From positions 3,410,001 to 3,474,000 of the forward strand of contig OZ220699.1 in the NCBI GenBank assembly GCA_965116565.1: a DNA stretch of 64,000 nucleotides, given 5' to 3'. A program made the position numbers and the translations under genes. A model generated the notes under the pieces. It ran no database searches, was not told where the DNA came from, and saw nothing but the letters and a program-made list of their open reading frames with translations. Positions 59,140-64,000 of the stretch are shown here, in pieces. Within the stretch, counting starts at the first letter, position 1. Every line of letters begins with the position of its first letter. The DNA is from Bin87 sp965116565 (GTDB taxonomy: Bacteria; Chloroflexota; Dehalococcoidia; Lucifugimonadales; UBA3495).

Positions 59140-59169
59140 GTAGGGGGCGAATGATTATTCGCTCCCTGC
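59140..59169. repeat. Dispersed palindrome family B, copy 4
   Basis: GTAGGGGGCGAAT, GATT, ATTCGCTCCCTGC; slightly degenerate stem. Confidence 0.7.
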
Positions 59170-59174
59170 GGGGG

Positions 59175-59201
59175 ATGGTTCGACAGGCTCACCATGAGCG
59201 G
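59175..59201. repeat. Dispersed repeat family A, copy 7
   Basis: ATGGTTCGACAGGCTCACCA continuing TGAGCGG, directly before the ribosome-binding site of the MmgE/PrpD gene. Confidence 0.85.
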
Positions 59202-59215
59202 CGGAACGGGAGGGA

Positions 59216-60568
59216 ATGATGCCAAAGGACTACCTTGACCGACTGGCGGAGTTTGTCGCAGAGACGCGATTCGAGGACATTCCGCCGGACACTGTCTCAG
59301 CAGCCAGGGATGTGGTTCTGGATACGCTGGGGGCAATCACGGCCGGCAGCCGGCTGGAGGAAAACGCCAACTTCGCGCGGCTGGCCGCCGAGATGAGCGG
59401 GCCGGGTCAAGCGGGAGTCATCGGGCATCCATACCGCACTCAGCCGGTTTGGGCCACGTTCGTCAACGCCACCGCCGGCGTCGCGCTGGAGATGGACGAG
59501 GGGAACCGCGTGGGCGGTGGGCATCCGTCCATCCACGTCACGCCCGGAGCGCTCGCTGTTGGTGAAGACCTGGGTAGCAGCGGGCGGGACGTGCTGAGCG
59601 CGATCATCCTGGGCTACGAGGTGATCTCGCGGGTTGGGACGGCAACCGAGGTCAAAGCGGAGGTGCATTCTCACGGCACGTGGGGCACCATCGGGACGGC
59701 GGCGGCCACGGCGAGGCTGATGGGGTTCGACGCGGCGCAGACCAAACTGGCAATGAACCTGGCGATGTCCATGAGCCCGGCCAACACGTGGACGCCATGC
59801 CTGGAAGGAGCGACGGTGCGGAACCTGTACCCCGGGCGCTCCGGTTTCCAGGGCATCATGGCGGCGCACCTGAGTAAGTGCGGCTATACCGCCATCGCCG
59901 ACGGGCCGGCCGACCTGTACCGCACCTTCCTGGGTGACGGCTTTGATCCGGAGGCGGTCGTTGACGGGCTGGGCAGCGACGCGTTCCGCATCCAGCAGGG
60001 ATATGTGAAATACCACGCCTGCTGCCTTTACAACCATCCGGCGCTGGACGCGGTGGAGAACCTGTTGCAGGAATCGCCGTTCACGGCCGGCGAGGTGGAG
60101 CGCATCGTGGTGACCGCGCCGCCCATCGCGCAGATCATGTCAGACCCGGAGCCGGAGAACATGCTGGCGGCCAAGTTCTCAATACCCTACGCGGTGGCGG
60201 CCGCCGTGTGCCACGGCGCTACGGACGTGAGCGCGTTCCTGCCGGACAGAGTGGGCAACCGGGACGTGAGACAACTGGCGCAAAAGGTTGAGGTGGCGGC
60301 CGATGATGCGATGAGCCTACGACGGTACGACTACCCATCGGCGCGAGTCTCGGTGCATCTAAGGGACGCGAGGACGCTGGAATCGAGCGTGGTGTCCCAA
60401 CGGGGGGACGCGACCAACCCGGCGTCGCGGGAGCAGCTCCTGGACAAGTTCCGGTCGTTGGCCGGGCCGAATCTGGGCGACGATGGCGCGGCCCGGGCGA
60501 TTGACATTGCGAGCCGCATCGACACGCTGGAGAACATCACCGAGTTGACGGAGTTGTTCGGGAGGTAG
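59216..60568 (+). CDS. MmgE/PrpD-family protein
   Basis: A 450-residue protein of the 2-methylcitrate-dehydratase-like family. Typical segments are LGAITAGS, ALEMDEGNRVGGGHPSIHV, HSHGTWGTIGTAAATARLMG and KYHACCLYNHPALDAV. Members act on citrate analogues or as immune-responsive gene 1-type decarboxylases; the sequence alone does not tell which. GGGAGGG precedes the ATG; the family A repeat lies just upstream. No prpB/prpC is near, so the methylcitrate cycle is not implied. Confidence 0.85.
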   Translation: MMPKDYLDRLAEFVAETRFEDIPPDTVSAARDVVLDTLGAITAGSRLEENANFARLAAEMSGPGQAGVIGHPYRTQPVWATFVNATAGVALEMDEGNRVGGGHPSIHVTPGALAVGEDLGSSGRDVLSAIILGYEVISRVGTATEVKAEVHSHGTWGTIGTAAATARLMGFDAAQTKLAMNLAMSMSPANTWTPCLEGATVRNLYPGRSGFQGIMAAHLSKCGYTAIADGPADLYRTFLGDGFDPEAVVDGLGSDAFRIQQGYVKYHACCLYNHPALDAVENLLQESPFTAGEVERIVVTAPPIAQIMSDPEPENMLAAKFSIPYAVAAAVCHGATDVSAFLPDRVGNRDVRQLAQKVEVAADDAMSLRRYDYPSARVSVHLRDARTLESSVVSQRGDATNPASREQLLDKFRSLAGPNLGDDGAARAIDIASRIDTLENITELTELFGR

Positions 60569-60605
60569 GGAGCGGCCAACCAGACCTGGCATGGTCGTCG
60601 ATTGG

Positions 60606-61676
60606 TTATCCCGCTGCCACGAACTCTCGGAGGTTCGCCTTGTGAGGGTCGAGCTTGTCGATGTCGGGGTGATCAGGCTTGGCGCTGGAGAGGTTGTCCA
60701 GGAAAATGAGCAGTCTATTTGCGTTATGGATGTGGTGATCTTTCCACCATTGTGAGCAGACGTAGAACCTGCCGGCGTATAGGTTTCGCCAATACCTGCT
60801 GTGACCGTTGATCTCTCGACCGAGTTCCTGTTCTCGCAAAAGTCCTTGGTTGCCGATTTTGAGTGACAGCTGCTGATTGCAATACCGATGATCAGTCAGC
60901 TTTTCCAATTCGGATTCATCGAGCAGACTTGGACACTCCTCCAACAGCGTTTTCATCACGCCACGCACCAAGTCTTGAAGCTGTATCGGACTGGTCGAAG
61001 GCGCGGACACGGGGAGCTTGGTTGGTCGCTGAACGTGCTGCTGGGCGACGGGCTCCGCCACCGCCGTGCCCGAGAGACTCAACAACTTGGCAGCACGGAC
61101 GAACAACTCAGCGGTGTCGGCTACGGAGGCACCCTTGGCCAGCGTTTGTTGTACGATTTGATCTTGGAAGTCTTCGTTGGTGATGAGATGCCAAATGGTT
61201 TCTGGATACTGTTCCCTCAACGCAGCATAGACGTTCTCCAACGCTGACTGGACTGCACGGTGTACTTTTGGCGAAACGAAGTAGATATGAAGCGGGCTGT
61301 CTTGGGGATGATATGCCGCCAGCAACACACGAGCGCGCAGCAGTTTTTTGAGCACCCGGTTGGCAACGCCGCCCCCGTAGTTCAACCCAGCTTCGTGGAA
61401 CGCGACGTCCATGACGTGAACGCCGCCGTCCTGGTCGATGCCCATCACATCGATCTCGCCCTGTTGCATGAATTGGCCGACGGTGGTGGTTCCCTTGAAA
61501 ACGCTGCCGCCCAGGTCGAACCGCTGACGCATCTCCAGAAACATGGCTTCCAGCTCCGCATCGGTTTTGCGCCTGCTCCAGTGTTCGGACGCCTTCCAGT
61601 TGGTTTGCACCAGCCAGCATCCTTTGACGTGCCGCAAGTAGGAGTAACAGAGCGATTCTCCGATTTCGATCTTCAT
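60606..61676 (-). CDS. Unknown protein with possible PD-(D/E)XK-like core
   Basis: A 356-residue soluble protein. The stretch GEIDVMGIDQDGGVHVMDVA (about 73-92) has the E/D...D-x-x-x pattern of a nuclease core, followed by AFHEAGLNYGG; the rest is helical with a C-terminal YWRNLYAGRFYVCSQWWKDHH motif. Similar proteins occur in diverse bacteria without assigned function. Lower GC content than neighbours suggests horizontal transfer. Nuclease activity is an inference from the pattern only. Confidence 0.55.
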   Translation of the reverse strand: MKIEIGESLCYSYLRHVKGCWLVQTNWKASEHWSRRKTDAELEAMFLEMRQRFDLGGSVFKGTTTVGQFMQQGEIDVMGIDQDGGVHVMDVAFHEAGLNYGGGVANRVLKKLLRARVLLAAYHPQDSPLHIYFVSPKVHRAVQSALENVYAALREQYPETIWHLITNEDFQDQIVQQTLAKGASVADTAELFVRAAKLLSLSGTAVAEPVAQQHVQRPTKLPVSAPSTSPIQLQDLVRGVMKTLLEECPSLLDESELEKLTDHRYCNQQLSLKIGNQGLLREQELGREINGHSRYWRNLYAGRFYVCSQWWKDHHIHNANRLLIFLDNLSSAKPDHPDIDKLDPHKANLREFVAAG

Positions 61677-61811
61677 GGCATTGTTCCGCGCTGTATCATG
61701 AATTGTGTCGAGCGTACATTATAGGTAACCTTTTACACGAAAGTCGGCTGCTCGGCAGCATAGTAATCGCTCTGATAAGGTTGAGTTGACGGACTGCTGG
61801 AGGGATATCAA

Positions 61812-62927
61812 ATGACCACCCACAACTTTCCCATGGCGGCGCAGGTTGGGCGCGTGCCCTCGTCCATCGTGCCGCTGAACCAGGATGAGGAGACGCGGTT
61901 CGAGCGCATCATGGACCAGGCGGTGATGATCGACGTGCACCAGCACCCCTTTGTGCTGCCCGAATCGATGGACGGGTTCATAGAATTCCTGCGGTCGGCA
62001 AACCGGTTCGAGTGGGGATACCAGGCCGCCATCGCCGGCGGATGGAGCGCGGTGACGACGTCCAACTTTTTCACCGCCCTGTACAAGGTGTCGGACATGT
62101 CGTTCGTGGAATATGACGACATCGCGGCGGAGGTCGGCGGGATGCTGGCCGACGTGGCGTCGCAGGACGACGTTATGCGGGTGGGCAACGCCGACGAGAT
62201 TCTGGCGGCGCGGCAGCAGGGCAAGGTGGGGTTCATGCCGACCCTGGAGCACCTGCCCATCGGCAACCATATCGAACGGGTCAACGCCCTGTTCGGCATG
62301 GGCGTGCGGCTGGCCGGCATCACCTACAACCGCCGGAACTACATCGGCGACGGGCAGCAGGAACGTAACCCCGGCGGTCTGAGCGAGTTCGGCGTCCAGG
62401 TGGTGCATCGCATGAACGACCTGGGGATGGCAGTGGACCTGTCCCACGCGTCGACGCCGACGGCGATGGACGCGATTGAGGTGTCGCGGGCGCCGACGGT
62501 TTTCAGCCACAACGCATCCTACACGCTGCGACCCAACGGTAGGACGCGCACCGATGAGGAACTGCTGGCCTGCGTGCGGAAGGGCGGGCTGGTGTGCATC
62601 ACGGCGGTGCCCAACTCCCTCAGCGACGACCCGGAGCAGGACATTGAGTGCGTGCTGGACCACTATGACTACATGGTGAACCTGGTGGGCGTCGATCATG
62701 TTGGAATCGGAACCGACACCACGGTGGGCGACCACGTGGGTTTCCACCGGGTGGTGATGGGACGGACGCCGGATCAACTGCCCGCGCCATATCTCAACGG
62801 GTTGGAGTCGCCGGCGGACGGGAAGAACATCGTGCGGGGACTGATCCGACGGGGACACTCCGACGAGGACGTGGTGAAGATCGTGGGAGGCAACGCGCTG
62901 GACTATTTCCGGCGGGTGATGGGGTAA
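61812..62927 (+). CDS. Membrane dipeptidase (peptidase M19)
   Basis: A 371-residue TIM-barrel dipeptidase of the renal dipeptidase family. Zinc ligands: H43 and H45 in IDVHQHP, E in MPTLEHL, H in VDLSHAS and H in VFSHNAS, with the D in GIGTDT. The family cleaves dipeptides, including D-amino-acid and beta-lactam analogues. GGAGG lies upstream of the ATG. No signal peptide is seen, so a cytoplasmic role is likely. Confidence 0.9.
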   Translation: MTTHNFPMAAQVGRVPSSIVPLNQDEETRFERIMDQAVMIDVHQHPFVLPESMDGFIEFLRSANRFEWGYQAAIAGGWSAVTTSNFFTALYKVSDMSFVEYDDIAAEVGGMLADVASQDDVMRVGNADEILAARQQGKVGFMPTLEHLPIGNHIERVNALFGMGVRLAGITYNRRNYIGDGQQERNPGGLSEFGVQVVHRMNDLGMAVDLSHASTPTAMDAIEVSRAPTVFSHNASYTLRPNGRTRTDEELLACVRKGGLVCITAVPNSLSDDPEQDIECVLDHYDYMVNLVGVDHVGIGTDTTVGDHVGFHRVVMGRTPDQLPAPYLNGLESPADGKNIVRGLIRRGHSDEDVVKIVGGNALDYFRRVMG

Positions 62928-62980
62928 GCGACGACGGAACAGGGAGATACAGGAGCAGGGTCCGTAGGTAACTCCCCGGG

Positions 62981-63688
62981 CTAATATGCTGCCATGATGA
63001 TCTGCAAGCCGGGCCGCAAGCGTGCTCGCCACTTGCGCTCCAGGTCAGAATCCCACTCGGGATCCAACATCATGGCGGTCTCACAAATGGAATCCAGCCA
63101 CAGTTCGTACAGGCGCGGCAGGACATTGTACGCGTCGCGGCTGTGCGCCGTACCCAACTGATCCAGCATTTCCCGCATCCGAGGTTCTGACACGTCGTGC
63201 ATGACCATCATGTGCACCGAGTCACGGAGCACGCGTCGTTGTTCGTCGAAATCCGTCTCCGCAAAGTGCGGCGGGACTTCCGGTGAGGAGTCCAGGAAGA
63301 GGTTGTAGAAAATTTCCGCAAACCCTCCGGTGGCATCGCACCGGTCGAAGCTTTGGCGCACCGCTTCGTCTGCCAATTCGGCAGGTGTCCGCGTGGTGGG
63401 TCCGGCATAGGGTTCACGGAAGAAGTCAATGCGGCACTGAACCGGGCCACTGATCGACACGCGATGGGGCAGTTCAGGCCGTATGACCACCAGGTCCGGC
63501 GCACTTACGTCACGCTCCTCACCGGCGTCAAGATTCACGTAGCGGAGGCGCCCGTCGAACACATGGAGCACTCCCCAGCGTCCGGGCGCCAGTTTGTGTT
63601 CGGCCATGAGAGCATCCGGGATCGTTTCCTCGGTGAAGGTGAGAGAGCCGCCGCCGGGAACCAACCCTTGGGGTAATCGTTCAGTCAT
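62981..63688 (-). CDS. Cupin (DUF1971) fused to a globin-like domain
   Basis: A 235-residue two-domain protein. The N-terminal part (MTERLPQGLVPGGGSLTFTE...WGVLHVFDGRLRYVNL...VVIRPELPHRVSI) is a TehB-type cupin (DUF1971), and the C-terminal part (FAEIFYNLFLDSSPEVPPHF...LGTAHSRDAYNVLPRLYELWLDSI) is a globin-like domain with the proximal histidine in AHSRDAY. The pair suggests a haem-linked sensor or reductase acting with the cupin. The start at 63688 (second of two ATGs) gives MTERLPQ, as in related proteins. Confidence 0.8.
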   Translation of the reverse strand: MTERLPQGLVPGGGSLTFTEETIPDALMAEHKLAPGRWGVLHVFDGRLRYVNLDAGEERDVSAPDLVVIRPELPHRVSISGPVQCRIDFFREPYAGPTTRTPAELADEAVRQSFDRCDATGGFAEIFYNLFLDSSPEVPPHFAETDFDEQRRVLRDSVHMMVMHDVSEPRMREMLDQLGTAHSRDAYNVLPRLYELWLDSICETAMMLDPEWDSDLERKWRARLRPGLQIIMAAY

Positions 63689-63761
63689 CATTCCCTGTCC
63701 CTCTGGTGACGGTTGGTGACATGGTATCACCCGGCGCCTCAGATCCGTCGGGGTGGATGGT

Positions 63762-63767
63762 TATAAT
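63762..63767 (+). promoter_or_regulatory. -10 box for the last gene
   Basis: TATAAT, about 77 bases before the ATG at 63844, which follows GGGAGGA. Confidence 0.45.
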
Positions 63768-63843
63768 CGGCGACAGCCCAACCGTGAGGAAGCTTCGGCG
63801 TATCCGGCCGGTTGGGGATGCGAGTCGTGCGGGAGGAAACGAA

Positions 63844-64000
63844 ATGATCCAGTTGACGGAAGAGATGGCGCGTCTGATCAATCGGGCGCGGGACGACGGG
63901 TACCCGTGCATCGTGGGCACGGCCGGGAGCGACGGCACGCCGAATTGCGGGTACATAGGGACGGTGCTGACCGTTGGCGACGACCGGTTGATATACCGGG
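63844..64000 (+). CDS. PPOX-class flavoprotein, truncated by the window end
   Basis: The first 52 codons: MIQLTEEMARLINRARDDGY PCIVGTAGSDGTPNCGYIGTV and onward. The segment VGTAGSDGTPNCGYIGTVLTV is characteristic of the split-barrel pyridoxamine-phosphate-oxidase-like superfamily. GGAGG precedes the ATG by eight bases. The rest lies beyond the window, so size and cofactor are unknown. Confidence 0.7.
   Translation, partial: MIQLTEEMARLINRARDDGYPCIVGTAGSDGTPNCGYIGTVLTVGDDRLIYR

Overview
GC-rich bacterial DNA of about 64 kb, densely coded on both strands. The best guess for the source is an uncultivated Chloroflexota, possibly SAR202/Dehalococcoidia-like. This is an inference from family content: a DUF2298 'YYY' membrane protein, paired GMC oxidoreductases, several crotonases, thiolase plus OB-fold pairs, MmgE/PrpD, M19 dipeptidase, phosphotriesterase and amidohydrolase genes. 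No rRNA or tRNA gene was seen, so the lineage is not proven. The -10 boxes resemble TATAAT or TAGAAT, and two lie so close to their start codons that leaderless mRNAs are likely.

Layout. 1-1.4 kb: a gene-poor stretch with two tiny membrane-protein ORFs on the minus strand. 1.4-5 kb: thiolase-like protein with its OB-fold partner, a YafQ-type toxin-antitoxin pair, a TPR protein and an atypical SDR. 5-13.7 kb: inositol-phosphatase-like enzyme, threonine synthase with a NYN nuclease, a crotonase, ATP sulfurylase, a MaoC-type hydratase, a Uma2 nuclease and an aminotransferase. 13.8-20.8 kb: a tight minus-strand operon for a branched-chain 2-oxoacid dehydrogenase (E1 alpha, E1 beta, E2) with lipB and a GMC oxidoreductase, preceded by a two-subunit ThDP decarboxylase. 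20.9-28.4 kb: a DsbA-like protein interrupted by an in-frame UGA (candidate selenoprotein), then rnc, ftsY, the DUF2298 protein, a PPOX protein and ligA. 28.6-33.6 kb: an accessory stretch with a methyltransferase-HNH fusion broken by an amber codon, a probably frameshifted membrane protein, three tandem cupins and a small-protein/aspartyl-protease pair. 33.7-50.9 kb: DUF2851, metallo-beta-lactamase, three MFS carriers, two more protease pairs, a crotonase, agmatinase-like enzyme, a second GMC oxidoreductase, an EamA transporter, a phosphotriesterase and a ThDP enzyme. 51-64 kb: amidase, a PIN toxin pair, hydantoinase-like enzyme, flavin monooxygenase, an RCC1-repeat lipoprotein, haloacetate-dehalogenase-like hydrolase, MmgE/PrpD, a possible nuclease, M19 dipeptidase, a cupin-globin fusion and a PPOX protein cut by the window end.

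Most metabolic genes point to an aerobic heterotroph that degrades many small organic compounds (acyl-CoA, alcohol, amide, hydantoin and possibly organosulfonate or halogenated substrates). Intergenic gaps carry several families of short dispersed palindromic or direct repeats. The strand composition of the + strand changes from C-rich to G-rich at about 16-20 kb, independently of gene direction.
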